NCBI RefSeq assembly: GCF_000317635.1 | Contig: NC_019779.1 | Coordinates: forward strand, 1,984,001 to 2,048,000 | DNA length: 64,000 nt | DNA from: Halothece sp. PCC 7418 | GTDB lineage: Bacteria > Cyanobacteriota > Cyanobacteriia > Cyanobacteriales > Rubidibacteraceae | Reading direction: 5' to 3' | Shown: piece after piece, positions 33,379 through 42,595 of the stretch | Position numbering within the stretch: position 1 is the stretch's first letter | Layout: each line of letters begins with the position of its first letter | The notes under the pieces: model-generated | Databases searched by the model: none | Seen by the model: the letters and a program-made list of their open reading frames with translations, nothing else | Told to the model about the DNA's origin: nothing | Position numbers and translations under genes: made by a program

Positions 33379-35157
33379 ATGACCTTGGTTGTGCAGAAGT
33401 TTGGCGGAACATCCGTTGGTTCGGTGGAGCGCATTCAGAAAGTCGCCCAGCGTGTCTATAAAACAGCGCAGGAAGGAAAGCAAGTGGTTGTGGTTGTTTC
33501 CGCAATGGGGAAAACGACTGATGAACTGGTTACTCTGGCGCAACAGGTTTCTGATCAACCTAGCCGACGAGAAATGGATATGTTGCTCTCCACTGGCGAA
33601 CAAGTGTCGATCGCGCTGCTCAGTATGGCCCTGCAAGAGTTAGGACAACCCGCTTTGTCCTTAACGGGGGCGCAAGTCGGTATCGTTACAGAAACCGCCC
33701 ACAGTCGCGCCCGCATTTTAGAAATTAAGCGCTATCGCGTGCAACGACATTTAGACAAAGGGGAAGTGGTCGTCGTTGCAGGATTCCAAGGGATTAGCAG
33801 CAGCGAAGATTTAGAAATTACTACTTTAGGTAGAGGCGGATCGGATACATCTGCTGTAGCTCTGGCTGCCTCTCTGCAAGCAGATTTTTGTGAAATTTAT
33901 ACGGATGTTCCTGGCATTTTAACCACTGACCCCCGCATTGTTCCTGAAGCTGCGCTCATGTCGGAAATTACCTGCGATGAGATGCTAGAGTTAGCCAGTT
34001 TAGGAGCAAAAGTTTTACATCCCCGTGCGGTAGAAATTGCACGGAATTATGGGTTAACCTTGGTGGTTCGTTCCAGTTGGAGTGATGAACCAGGAACGAA
34101 GGTCATCTCCCCTTTAGCCCAATCTCGTTCTTTATCAGGGCTAGAAATTGGGAAAGCGGTAGATAGTGTGCAACTTGATACTTCTCAAGGACAGGTAGCA
34201 TTATTGAGAGTTCCCGATTCACCAGGGATTGCAGGTCAATTATTCGGAGAAATTGCAACCCAAGATGTGGATGTGGATTTAATTATCCAGTCCATTCATG
34301 AAGGGAATACCAATGATATTGCCTTTACCGTACAACGGGATGTGGTCAAGACCGCTGAAGCCGTCGCCAGCGCGATCGCGCCCTCTCTTCGCACGTCTGA
34401 CCAACCCAATGAAGCGGAAGTCATGACTAAGCCTAAAATTGCTACAGTTGCTATCACGGGTGCAGGCATGATTGGTCGCCCAGGAATTGCTGCCAAAATG
34501 TTTAACACCCTTGCTGAAGCCAATGTCAATATTCGCATGATTTCCACCTCGGAAGTTAAAGTAGGCTGTGTGATTGAAGAAGCGGACGGCGATCGCGCAG
34601 TCAATGCTCTGTGTCAAGCCTTTGATCTCAAGAGTTCTCCCGTTTCACCTCACGCTGAAAAAAATGACCATCCACCAGTGCGAGGGGTGGCGTTAGATAT
34701 GAATCAAGCCCAAGTGGCGATGCTTCATGTTCCCGACTATCCTGGACGGGCTGCAAAAATCTTTGGACGTTTAGCGGAAGAACAGATTAGCGTGGATATG
34801 ATTATTCAGTCGCAGCGATCGCGCTTAGTTAATGATATCCCCAGCCGTGATATTGCCTTTACCGTTTCCCAAGCTGATCTTGAAATCACACAGAAAACCT
34901 TAAACCAACTCCTCCCCGAAATTGGGGCACAAGAGATTCTATTAGATCAAGAGATTGCAAAAGTCAGTTTAGTGGGTGCGGGAATGATCGGTAATCCTGG
35001 AGTGGCTGCAAAAATGTTTTCGAGCCTTAGCGAAGAGAAAATTAATATTCAAATGATTACTACCTCTGAAATTAAAATTAGCTGTGTTGTTTCTAAATCT
35101 CAAGGACAAACTGCATTACAAGTGATTCACAAAGTCTTTGATTTAGGGATAAATTAA
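33379..35157 (+). CDS. lysC: Aspartate kinase with four ACT domains
   Basis: 592 aa. Phosphorylates aspartate, the first step to lysine, threonine, methionine and diaminopimelate. Kinase domain at the N-terminus ([48 protein letters not shown]). Four ACT domains follow, at about 265-340, 350-415, 435-505 and 520-590. They form two related pairs ([20 protein letters not shown] in ACT2 versus [20 protein letters not shown] in ACT4), pointing to duplication of a pair. This long form is usual in cyanobacteria and is expected to be feedback-inhibited by lysine and threonine. A start with TTG-rich codons right after ATG 33379; monocistronic. Confidence 0.96.
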   Translation: MTLVVQKFGGTSVGSVERIQKVAQRVYKTAQEGKQVVVVVSAMGKTTDELVTLAQQVSDQPSRREMDMLLSTGEQVSIALLSMALQELGQPALSLTGAQVGIVTETAHSRARILEIKRYRVQRHLDKGEVVVVAGFQGISSSEDLEITTLGRGGSDTSAVALAASLQADFCEIYTDVPGILTTDPRIVPEAALMSEITCDEMLELASLGAKVLHPRAVEIARNYGLTLVVRSSWSDEPGTKVISPLAQSRSLSGLEIGKAVDSVQLDTSQGQVALLRVPDSPGIAGQLFGEIATQDVDVDLIIQSIHEGNTNDIAFTVQRDVVKTAEAVASAIAPSLRTSDQPNEAEVMTKPKIATVAITGAGMIGRPGIAAKMFNTLAEANVNIRMISTSEVKVGCVIEEADGDRAVNALCQAFDLKSSPVSPHAEKNDHPPVRGVALDMNQAQVAMLHVPDYPGRAAKIFGRLAEEQISVDMIIQSQRSRLVNDIPSRDIAFTVSQADLEITQKTLNQLLPEIGAQEILLDQEIAKVSLVGAGMIGNPGVAAKMFSSLSEEKINIQMITTSEIKISCVVSKSQGQTALQVIHKVFDLGIN

Positions 35158-35243
35158 GACTATCGTCAACAACTAGCCAATTCTAGCAACGCCAATGATC
35201 TGCTAGTCTAGTAGAGATAATCATCAAGAGGAGTTTTAAATCT

Positions 35244-35339
35244 ATGTCTGGCGCAGTTGCTTATCTGGGGATCTTAATTGGTTATACTGTTGTTGCTCTC
35301 GGACTTTACTTCGGCTTACGAGCAGCTAAAGTGATCTAA
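35244..35339 (+). CDS. petL: Cytochrome b6f subunit PetL
   Basis: 31 aa, too short for routine ORF calling. It reads as one membrane helix (GAVAYLGILIGYTVVALGLY) with the C-terminal FGLRAAKVI that resembles PetL subunits (Gly-Leu-Arg-x-x-Lys-(I/V)-(I/L)). PetL stabilises the cytochrome b6f complex in the thylakoid membrane. Good ribosome site AAGAGGAG 8-10 bp before the ATG, and a strong terminator 17 bp after the stop, both of which support a real gene. Other b6f or PSII micro-subunits are possible but fit less well. Confidence 0.8.
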   Translation: MSGAVAYLGILIGYTVVALGLYFGLRAAKVI

Positions 35340-35355
35340 AAAAAATTGATACATA

Positions 35356-35396
35356 ACAGCCTAACTATGTGTTCCTTTCAGTTGGGCTGTTTTTTT
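35356..35396 (+). terminator. Rho-independent terminator of petL
   Basis: AACAGCC-TAACT (from 35356) pairs with AGTTGGGCTGT (35380-35390), followed at once by a run of seven T. A classic intrinsic terminator. Confidence 0.85.
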
Positions 35397-35689
35397 GTTA
35401 TAATTAAACTGGTGCTGGGAAGTTAGATGGAATCAGCACGCTCAGGAGTTGGATTGGGCTTCTTTGAGCAAACATTCATCCTGCCAAATTTTATTTTATT
35501 GATATTAGTCACAACCTAACCTTGAGGACTTGCCAAAAAAAGTCAACCAAGGAACAAGGGATGTTAAAGTTACCTTTTCCCTTACCCCCTGACCAGCGGT
35601 CGCAGATTGCCCCTTCCGTGACAGAAGGCGTAATCCTTGACCTTTCCCCCGACTTCACCAGCCAATTGATCAACACTCACGCGCCGACC
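35397..35689. other. Region between petL and the HDAC-like gene
   Basis: Contains a short hairpin GTGCTG / CAGCAC (around 35411-35439) and a 45-codon frame at 35561-35698 (MLKLPFPLPPDQRSQ..., stop inside the convergent HDAC-like gene) with AAGGAA upstream. Neither matches anything I know. The ORF would be a small protein at best and is not called as a gene. Confidence 0.35.
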
Positions 35690-36616
35690 CTACCCTGAAT
35701 AATCAATACAAGCGCGAACTGTCGCCACCACAGATTGAGCCACAGCATCCAAATCATAGCCTCCCTCTAAGCCAAATAAGACTCGGGGGGTTAAAGAAAG
35801 ACAGGTTTCAGTTAAAGTCTGATAAGTCTCAGGAGAAAGCGCAACTTCTGCCAAAGGATCGGCAGCATTAGCATCATATCCCGCACTCACCAAGAGCAAA
35901 TCTGGCTCAAACTGACGGATAAACGGAATCACCTGTTCTTCAATTAAGGGTTGATACTCATTCCAAGTGCTACCAGGTAGGATGGGAAGATTGAGGACAT
36001 TATTATATATTCCTCGTTCTTCGGGTTTTCCCGTCCCTGGATAGCAAGGAGACTGGTGCAGGGAACAGTAAATCAGATGAGGAGAATCCTCCACAAGAGA
36101 TTGCGTGCCATTCCCATGATGAACATCCCAATCTAAAATTGCGACTCGGTTGACTGGCGGTTGGGTTAAGGCATAATGAGCAGCGATCGCGCAATTAGAA
36201 AATAAACAAAAGCCCATCCCCCCCTTTTTTTCCGCATGATGTCCGGGGGGACGCGCTAAGACTAAACTCGGGTGATGTGTCCTTAACACTTGATCCACCC
36301 CATCCAGCCAAGCACTCACCGCCAGTAACGCAATCTCATAACTATCCGCAGAAACTGGCGTATCCGGATCAATTCTTCCCCCTCCCTCGTTCGCCAACCG
36401 CGCCACCTCTTGCACATATTCAGACGTATGCAGCTTGTTGACCCAAGATAAAATGTCTCGTTCTTGATGCGGGGTCGGCTCTTGCCAGTCTAATACAGTT
36501 TCGCTAAATGTTGTCTGTAACGCGGAAACAATCGCTTTCAGACGTTCTGGTCGTTCTGGGTGGAAGCGTCCCGTGCGATGTTTAAGGAACTGGTCAGAAT
36601 AAATAATCGGTAGCAT
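35690..36616 (-). CDS. Histone deacetylase family hydrolase
   Basis: 308 aa from the ATG at 36614-36616. The frame is open to 36724, but those codons overlap the SulP gene and precede the conserved start LPIIYSDQFLKHRTG. Zn-dependent deacetylase fold of the HDAC/acetylpolyamine amidohydrolase/AcuC superfamily. Motifs: HPERPERL, RPPGHHAEKKGGMGFCLFSN with the catalytic His pair, LDWDVHHGNGTQ with metal-binding Asp and His, SAGYDANAADPLAE with metal Asp, LEGGYDL. All catalytic residues are present, so it should be an active amide hydrolase. Substrate unknown. About 50 bp downstream of the SulP gene, perhaps co-transcribed. Confidence 0.92.
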   Translation of the reverse strand: MLPIIYSDQFLKHRTGRFHPERPERLKAIVSALQTTFSETVLDWQEPTPHQERDILSWVNKLHTSEYVQEVARLANEGGGRIDPDTPVSADSYEIALLAVSAWLDGVDQVLRTHHPSLVLARPPGHHAEKKGGMGFCLFSNCAIAAHYALTQPPVNRVAILDWDVHHGNGTQSLVEDSPHLIYCSLHQSPCYPGTGKPEERGIYNNVLNLPILPGSTWNEYQPLIEEQVIPFIRQFEPDLLLVSAGYDANAADPLAEVALSPETYQTLTETCLSLTPRVLFGLEGGYDLDAVAQSVVATVRACIDYSG

Positions 36617-36666
36617 ATCAAAACCATGAAGCAGTTGCGCGATCGCGCTCTTGATTCTAACAGATC

Positions 36667-38487
36667 CTAATAAAGTGAAGCTGATTGTTCCAGTGATTCC
36701 TCTAAAAGCCGACTTTCGCACCATCGCAACCCTTGATCTAAATCAGAAAAGTGCTTGCAATAAGGATTATCCGTTTCTAGTGCTTCCCCGCGATTGAGTT
36801 TATGTTCCACAGAGGGATTTAAACTGGTGTAAACAATTGTGATTTGCTTTTGATAGGCAAGTCGTAAAATTTTAGCGCAGCTTAAAACCGCAGACGCATC
36901 CAGCCCTTCTAGTCGGCTACCATCAATAATCAAGTAAAAGGGTTTGTGCTTTTCTTCCCGATTGAGCAGTTGGCGAAACTTCTCAACCAACCGATTAGCC
37001 GTTGCAAAGAAAATATATCCCTGTAGTTGCCAGAGTTGAATTTGGTGGGCTTTTTCTTGGAGGAGATGACGATCCGCAAAAGACAGCATTTCCGTTCTCC
37101 TCTTAATGCCATCCCAATCATCGTTAATGATGTCCTGTTGCGTGTAATTATACAAAAAGAGAACCAGTTGTGCTGCAAAACCCACAGCAATCCCTTCCAA
37201 AAAGCCAACCGTAAAAATAACAATGAGTGAGGCGATGATGATCAAATATTCAGAGACATCCAGTTGAAACCAAGTTCGGTAAACCCATTGGATAACCAGC
37301 GCCAGACCTAAATAGAAAGATAAAGCCCCAATAACGGGGCGAGGGAAGAAGGATAATAAAGACGGACCCAAGAAAAGAACCGCAATGCTGACCAAAGCAC
37401 AAATGAGACCCGTGAGGCGACGACTTGCCCCCATTTTAGAAACAAGAATGGTACTCGGAAGAGCTTGATTTCCTGACAGACCACTGCCAACCCCTGCAAG
37501 GACATTGCCCAGTCCGACCGCCTCTAAGCTACGATTAACATCAATATCGCGCCGAACGAATAATTCAATTCCATTTTTGGTGAGAACTAATTCCAGAAGA
37601 CAAATAAAAATCACTGACGCGATCGCGTCCCAATTTTGCAGAATCACTGACCAGTGAATCCCACCCAACTGTGAAGGGATTAAAGGCTGCCACAACTGAC
37701 TCTCTTCAATGGCAAAACTCAGCAACCAATCTTGCGCTTTGGCTTCCGTAAACGAAGTCCCAGTCAGTAAAAATCCCAGGTAAAAGATGCCGATGAAGGT
37801 CAGAAGTGTCCCCGGAATAATCAGAAAGTGTTTGTAACGGTTGGAAACCACCAGAAGAATCAGAGCACAAATGACCCCAGTGACCCAATTGGGGAGCACC
37901 TCCGGTTGTAGATAAACGGATAGCTGAGATAATCTAAACTCAACATTGGTCATCACCTGCAGAGACCCCTGAATTAAGATCAAGCCAGTCCCTCCCATAA
38001 ATCCCCCAATGACAGGATGGGGAATCAACTGAACTTGATTGCCCAGTTTCAATCGTCCCAGCACCAGAAGCAATAATCCAGAAAGAACTGTACTAATGAC
38101 AATCCCAGCGATGACTGTGAGGAGAATTTCTTGTGGGGGAAAAGCATCATTCATCTGCAGCGCGATCGCGCTAGCCAGAGCAGCTAAAACCGCAGTGGGG
38201 GCAGCTAAGGGCGTGGCAATGATTCCAGGAAAGGGAGCGAGTAAAGCAACCACAATTCCGATGACAGCATTACTAAAAATTGCCATGCCAACGCCTGTCG
38301 AAAGATATTCGGACAGAGGACCCGCAAAAATTAGTGCTGCGTAGGAAATGGCTCGAATGACCGCAATAATGCCAGTAACTAAGCCAGCACTCAAGCTGGG
38401 TAACAGGTTTTGAGGCTGAAATTGGTCAACTAAATCAGTAAAAATCTTCGATTGGGTCGTTTCCTCTGTCGTTACGGGATCGGTCAT
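36667..38487 (-). CDS. SulP-family anion transporter with STAS domain
   Basis: 606 aa. A membrane part of about 450 residues with 10-14 hydrophobic segments (SAGLVTGIIAVIRAISYAAL, FPGIIATPLAAPTAVLAALA, IPHPVIGGFMGGTGLILIQG, GNVLAGVGSGLSGNQALPST) and a C-terminal STAS domain (QLQGYIFFATANRLVEKF, LIIDGSRLEGLDASAVL). SLC26/SulP proteins carry sulfate, bicarbonate or other anions. It is not an obvious BicA. Given the sulfite reductase and sulfated-polysaccharide genes in the window sulfate is attractive, but the sequence does not decide the substrate. First gene of a possible unit with the HDAC-like gene. Confidence 0.9.
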   Translation of the reverse strand: MTDPVTTEETTQSKIFTDLVDQFQPQNLLPSLSAGLVTGIIAVIRAISYAALIFAGPLSEYLSTGVGMAIFSNAVIGIVVALLAPFPGIIATPLAAPTAVLAALASAIALQMNDAFPPQEILLTVIAGIVISTVLSGLLLLVLGRLKLGNQVQLIPHPVIGGFMGGTGLILIQGSLQVMTNVEFRLSQLSVYLQPEVLPNWVTGVICALILLVVSNRYKHFLIIPGTLLTFIGIFYLGFLLTGTSFTEAKAQDWLLSFAIEESQLWQPLIPSQLGGIHWSVILQNWDAIASVIFICLLELVLTKNGIELFVRRDIDVNRSLEAVGLGNVLAGVGSGLSGNQALPSTILVSKMGASRRLTGLICALVSIAVLFLGPSLLSFFPRPVIGALSFYLGLALVIQWVYRTWFQLDVSEYLIIIASLIVIFTVGFLEGIAVGFAAQLVLFLYNYTQQDIINDDWDGIKRRTEMLSFADRHLLQEKAHQIQLWQLQGYIFFATANRLVEKFRQLLNREEKHKPFYLIIDGSRLEGLDASAVLSCAKILRLAYQKQITIVYTSLNPSVEHKLNRGEALETDNPYCKHFSDLDQGLRWCESRLLEESLEQSASLY

Positions 38488-38671
38488 AGAAATTGGTTGC
38501 TATATGAAATTGATTAATCAGTGCTACCCACCTCCCCCTCCTCTCGATCACCCTAATCTACCAGCTGGGTCTAAAGAAGTAACATTAAATACACGAATTT
38601 CATATTACCACTAGCAGACTGCTCCTTGCGCTTTGCTACCTTAAAAAAGAACGAATTATTCAAACCTCGCC

Positions 38672-40045
38672 ATGTTAAAACCCGCTCGCATTTCCAGAAT
38701 TGTCCCTGACTCAATTGGGGAAGAATTGGGATTTGAAATTGGGGACGCGATCGTTGCCATCAACGGAGAACGTCCTCGGGACTTAATTGATTACCAATAT
38801 CTTTGCGCCGAAGAAGAACTCACCCTTGAAATTCTAGACAAACATGGCGAAACCCACTACATCGAATTGGAAAAAGACTACGACGACAACTTAGGCTTGG
38901 AATTTGAAACCGCTTTGTTTGACGGTTTGATTCAATGTAACAATCGTTGTCCTTTTTGCTTTATTGACCAACAACCCCCCGGCAAACGAGAAAGTCTTTA
39001 CCTCAAAGATGATGACTATCGCTTAAGTTTTCTCTACGGGAGTTATCTCACACTCACCAACCTCACCCAACGAGAATGGGATCGGATTGCTCAAATGCGC
39101 CTCTCTCCCCTTTATGTCTCCGTTCATGCCACCGAGCCAGAACTCAGATCCAGATTACTCAAAAATCCTCGTGCTGGGCAAATTTTAGAACAACTCCAAT
39201 GGTTTCAACACCATCAACTGCAAATTCATGCCCAAGTTGTGGTTTGTCCCGAAATTAACGATGGGAAGCACTTGGAACAAACCCTGCGGGATTTAGCTCA
39301 ATTTCATCAAGGCCAGCTTCCGACCGTGATCTCGGCTGCGGTTGTCCCTGTGGGGTTAACTCGTTTTCGTCCCCAAGAAGATGAACTCATTCCTGTGAGC
39401 ACGGAAAAAGCGCAAAGCATCATTCAACAAGTGCAACCGCTACAAAAAGAATTTCAGGAGAAACTAGGAACAAGTTTCGCCTGGTTAGCCGATGAATGGT
39501 TTTTAATTGCCCGTGAAGAACTCCCTCCCGCCTCCCATTATGAAGACTATCCCCAACTCGGAAATGGCGTTGGCTCGATTCGTCAATTTATCCAAGAATT
39601 CCAAACCCTTGCTCAAGACTTGCTTCCTCCAACAATTAATCCCCCACGTCGCTTCACTTGGGTCGTGGGGAATGCAGTGGAACAAGCATTTCAGCCTCTA
39701 ATTGCCCAATTAAACACCGTCTCAGGATTAACGGTGGAATTAAGGCCTTGTCGGAGTGACTATTGGGGACAAGAGATTACCGTTACTGGCTTACTCACAG
39801 GAGAAGATCTCTTAAACAGTCTTTCTCAGAAAGATTTAGGAGATGGGGTTTTGCTACCCTCTTTAATGCTGAAAGATCACGATACCCGGTTCTTGGATGA
39901 TGTCACCTTAGAAACCCTTCGTGAACAATTAAAATGTCCGATTTATCCCGTGACCGATATTACCCATTTAATCCAAACTTGTCTCTTCGATTCACTCCCC
40001 CCTAAAATATCAGGGGAATTTTCTCATCTGGACTTGGTTTCTTGA
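38672..40045 (+). CDS. TIGR03279-type cyanobacterial radical SAM / DUF512 protein
   Basis: 457 aa. An N-terminal PDZ-like domain (ISRIVPDSIGEELGFEIGDA, IVAINGERPRDLID), a radical SAM cluster motif C-x3-C-x2-C in CNNRCPFCFIDQ near residue 90, and a C-terminal DUF512-type part (RRFTWVVGNAVEQAFQPLIA, GEDLLNSL). It belongs to the family of putative Fe-S oxidoreductases conserved across cyanobacteria and related to a family in Gram-positives near EngA. Reaction unknown. Monocistronic, with about 180 bp upstream where I see no special feature. Confidence 0.93.
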   Translation: MLKPARISRIVPDSIGEELGFEIGDAIVAINGERPRDLIDYQYLCAEEELTLEILDKHGETHYIELEKDYDDNLGLEFETALFDGLIQCNNRCPFCFIDQQPPGKRESLYLKDDDYRLSFLYGSYLTLTNLTQREWDRIAQMRLSPLYVSVHATEPELRSRLLKNPRAGQILEQLQWFQHHQLQIHAQVVVCPEINDGKHLEQTLRDLAQFHQGQLPTVISAAVVPVGLTRFRPQEDELIPVSTEKAQSIIQQVQPLQKEFQEKLGTSFAWLADEWFLIAREELPPASHYEDYPQLGNGVGSIRQFIQEFQTLAQDLLPPTINPPRRFTWVVGNAVEQAFQPLIAQLNTVSGLTVELRPCRSDYWGQEITVTGLLTGEDLLNSLSQKDLGDGVLLPSLMLKDHDTRFLDDVTLETLREQLKCPIYPVTDITHLIQTCLFDSLPPKISGEFSHLDLVS

Positions 40046-40090
40046 GTCGTCAATGTCAAGATAGAGATATGTATCAGGTGTGTTTTTTGT

Positions 40091-40110
40091 GTTTCATGAG
40101 TTGATGAAAC
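40091..40110 (+). other. Hairpin in the leader before the TolC gene
   Basis: GTTTCAT (40091-40097) pairs with ATGAAAC (40104-40110) over a 6-base loop, 40 bp before the TolC-family start codon. It may end the upstream transcript or be part of the leader. Confidence 0.4.
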
Positions 40111-40150
40111 TAACATCGGCTTTTAGGAGTGAAAACGGAACGAAATCAAT

Positions 40151-41932
40151 ATGTTAGCCTTTCGTTATTTATTCGGTGTGAGTGTGGGAGCATTGATGAG
40201 TCTTGGCGTTGGAGGAAACGCCACTGCTCAAGATTGGGTTTCTCTGGCTGATTCCAAAACAGCAACCGAATCTTCTTTTGATCGCACCCCAGTTTCAGGA
40301 GAATTGTCCCATCAACCGTCTCTGGTTTCACAACCTCGTGTTGCCGATTTACGATCAGCAAAGATTGAGGGATTTGCTAAACGTGAGACAGTGAATCGAT
40401 TACAAACCGCTGCTTTCCCGATGGTTCAGCCAAATGTAACGGCTAGAGCAAGCGCGATCATCAATTTAAAAACTGGAATAGCTTTGCCCTCAGCAAGCAA
40501 GGGATTCCAGCACAAGCAACAATTGGCTCAAAGAGAAGACAATCAGCCCCTTGAAGAATATGATGAGTCTTTAGAGCCCGTCGAGGAGACAGAACGGTTA
40601 AATCCGAATTCAAATCCTTTACAGTTGCCCACCAGCACCGAAGAAGTGCAAGTGGAGGAAGTGGTTCCTATTACTCTCGAACAAGCCATTAAGCTCGCCC
40701 GAGAAAATAATCAAACCTTAAAAGAAGCTCGTCTCAACCTCAATCAAGCCCAAGCCCAGTTAGAAGAAGCCTTGGGGACTGAATTTCCGACTCTGAGCTT
40801 ACAAACCGATCTCCAACGCAGTACCTCCGCAGCTAATGAAATTAATGCCAATAATGCGAATTTTGGAGGAACTGACGGACCCACTACAGATCTCAATACC
40901 ACTTTACAGTTAAACTATAATCTCTACACCGGTGGACAGCGCCCCGCACAAATTCGAGTCGCAGAATCGCAAGTTCGCACTCAAGAATTAGCTCTAGAGC
41001 AAGCAGCAGAACAGTTACGCTTTGATGTCACAGATGCTTATTATGCCGTCCAACAAGCTGATTCCCAAGTGGAAATTGCTCGCGCTGCGGTTGCTGATGC
41101 TGAACAAAGTTTACGGGATGCTCAGTTGCTAGAACAAGCGGGTTTGGGAACTCGTTTCGATGTGCTGCAAGCAGAAGTTGATTTAGCCAATGAAGAGCAA
41201 AACTTAACCCGTTCTATCTCTCAACGACGAGTCAGCCGACGGCGTTTAGTGGAAACGCTCGGTTTAGGTCAACAAGTTGAAGTCACCGCAGCCACGCCTC
41301 CCGAAGTGGCAGGAACTTGGGATTTATCTTTGGAAGAAAGTATTGTTCTGGCTTATCAAAATCGTTCGGAATTAGAGCAACAACTGCAACAAAGAGAAAT
41401 TGCTCAGGAAAACCAAACGATCGCGCTGGCTGGGATCAAACCTCAAGTCAGTTTATTTACCCGATATAATGTGCTTGATATCATTGACAGTGGCACTGGG
41501 GGAACAACGGGCACAGGAGACGGGCTAGCCATTGGTGCTCAGTTGCAATGGACGCTTTATGATGGGGGACAGTCCCAAGCAAGAGCAAGACAAGCCGAAG
41601 AAAACGCAGCGATCGCGGAAAATCGTTTTGATCAACTTCGCAATCAAATTCGTCGGGAAGTGGAACAAGCCTTCTATGACCTGCAAGCTAACGAAGAAAA
41701 TATAGATACAGCAAGAATCGCAGTGGAACAGGGGGAAGAAAGCCTCCGTTTAGCCCGTTTGCGCTTCCAAGCTGGAGTGGGAACCCAAACCGATGTCATT
41801 AACGCCCAAAGCGCCCTCACACAAGCCAGAGGGAATTTATTAACGGCAATTATTAACTACAATCGCTCTTTAGCTGCTTTAGAACGAGCCGTGAGTAATT
41901 TTCCTGATGGTAGGCTCTTTGATACGCCTTAG
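40151..41932 (+). CDS. TolC-family outer membrane efflux protein
   Basis: 593 aa. Signal peptide (MLAFRYLFGVSVGALMSLGV... cut near ATAQD), a long polar N-terminal region of about 150 residues with a Glu/Pro-rich end, then two OEP repeats (ITLEQAIKLARENNQTLKEA and the related LSLEESIVLAYQNRSELEQQ). Typical TolC features: LNYNLYTGGQRPAQIRVAES and QWTLYDGGQSQARARQAEEN, LEQAGLGTRFDVLQAEVDLA and FQAGVGTQTDVINAQSALTQ. It forms the trimeric outer-membrane and periplasmic channel for type I secretion or drug efflux. No inner-membrane partner adjacent, which is usual in cyanobacteria where one TolC serves several systems. Confidence 0.94.
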   Translation: MLAFRYLFGVSVGALMSLGVGGNATAQDWVSLADSKTATESSFDRTPVSGELSHQPSLVSQPRVADLRSAKIEGFAKRETVNRLQTAAFPMVQPNVTARASAIINLKTGIALPSASKGFQHKQQLAQREDNQPLEEYDESLEPVEETERLNPNSNPLQLPTSTEEVQVEEVVPITLEQAIKLARENNQTLKEARLNLNQAQAQLEEALGTEFPTLSLQTDLQRSTSAANEINANNANFGGTDGPTTDLNTTLQLNYNLYTGGQRPAQIRVAESQVRTQELALEQAAEQLRFDVTDAYYAVQQADSQVEIARAAVADAEQSLRDAQLLEQAGLGTRFDVLQAEVDLANEEQNLTRSISQRRVSRRRLVETLGLGQQVEVTAATPPEVAGTWDLSLEESIVLAYQNRSELEQQLQQREIAQENQTIALAGIKPQVSLFTRYNVLDIIDSGTGGTTGTGDGLAIGAQLQWTLYDGGQSQARARQAEENAAIAENRFDQLRNQIRREVEQAFYDLQANEENIDTARIAVEQGEESLRLARLRFQAGVGTQTDVINAQSALTQARGNLLTAIINYNRSLAALERAVSNFPDGRLFDTP

Positions 41933-42013
41933 CAGATTTTAAGACTAATGCCTGAATTCATTACATTTTCTTAATACAATGGAGTAAAAGTAGTCCGTAA
42001 CTAAAATTTATAG

Positions 42014-42322
42014 ATGGCTAACATTAAATTCATACACGAAGATCAACAAGTAATTGCTGCTGATGGCACTAATCTCCGCGAAAAAGCACTAGAAAACCGC
42101 ATTGACCTTTACACATTTAAAGGAAAAATGCTGAACTGTGGGGGGTATGGTCAATGTGGAACTTGTGTGGTAGAAGTTGCCGAAGGGATGGAAAATTTAT
42201 CCGAACGGACACCAGCAGAACAGCAAAAATTAAAGAAAAAGCCAGATACTTATCGCTTATCTTGCCAAACCATTGTCAATAGCGGTGAGGTTAGTATTAT
42301 TACTAAACCTCAAACCCGTTAA
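42014..42322 (+). CDS. 2Fe-2S ferredoxin-like protein
   Basis: 102 aa. Plant-type 2Fe-2S fold with the four ligands in [19 protein letters not shown] (C-x5-C-x2-C) and RLSCQT. It differs from the main photosynthetic ferredoxin by an insertion-rich C-terminal part with a Lys run ([16 protein letters not shown]) and by basic rather than strongly acidic character. Electron carrier in the cytoplasm or near the thylakoid, partner unknown. It is directly followed by psbM, 75 bp downstream, which may point to a role near the photosystems. Confidence 0.92.
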   Translation: MANIKFIHEDQQVIAADGTNLREKALENRIDLYTFKGKMLNCGGYGQCGTCVVEVAEGMENLSERTPAEQQKLKKKPDTYRLSCQTIVNSGEVSIITKPQTR

Positions 42323-42397
42323 CCCTTGTTGTCACCTCCCCAAATGGTGATATCCTAAAAATGTCCTTTGAGATTATGTGATAAAAAGCTAACTGCA

Positions 42398-42505
42398 ATG
42401 GAAGTTAATCAACTCGGATTTGTTGCCAGTATCTTGTTTGTACTGGTTCCCACAGTGTTTCTACTCATTCTCTATATCCAAACTCGGAGTAGTGAAGATA
42501 CTTAA
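42398..42505 (+). CDS. psbM: Photosystem II protein PsbM
   Basis: 35 aa, one transmembrane helix: [20 protein letters not shown], then a short tail [12 protein letters not shown]. This is the characteristic PsbM start (MEVNxLG) and length. PsbM is a small subunit at the dimer interface of photosystem II in the thylakoid membrane. The start is ATG 42398. A strong terminator lies 23 bp after the stop. Too short for standard ORF lists. Confidence 0.95.
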   Translation: MEVNQLGFVASILFVLVPTVFLLILYIQTRSSEDT

Positions 42506-42527
42506 GTTTCTTCAAAATCATCAATGG

Positions 42528-42570
42528 ATCAGGGTTAGTGTGGAGGAACTTCTCCCCTCCCTGATTTTTT
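42528..42570 (+). terminator. Terminator after psbM
   Basis: ATCAGGG (42528-42534) pairs with CCCTGAT (42559-42565), with an inner GGAG / CTCC pairing in the loop, followed by TTTTT. It ends 25 bp before the epimerase start. Confidence 0.8.
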
Positions 42571-42595
42571 CATTTTACTTGTTAATTAAAAACAG

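Noticed and set aside
35401-35560. Possible structured RNA (SRP RNA, 6S, RNase P or tmRNA) downstream of petL
   Set aside because: A short hairpin is present but none of the conserved core sequences of these RNAs could be found.
35561-35698. 45-codon frame before the HDAC-like gene
   Set aside because: No homology recognised, Pro-rich composition, and it runs into the convergent gene. Mentioned in the intergenic entry only.
36617-36724. Longer N-terminus of the HDAC-like protein
   Set aside because: It overlaps the SulP gene, and the family begins at the LPIIYSDQ motif right after the ATG at 36616.
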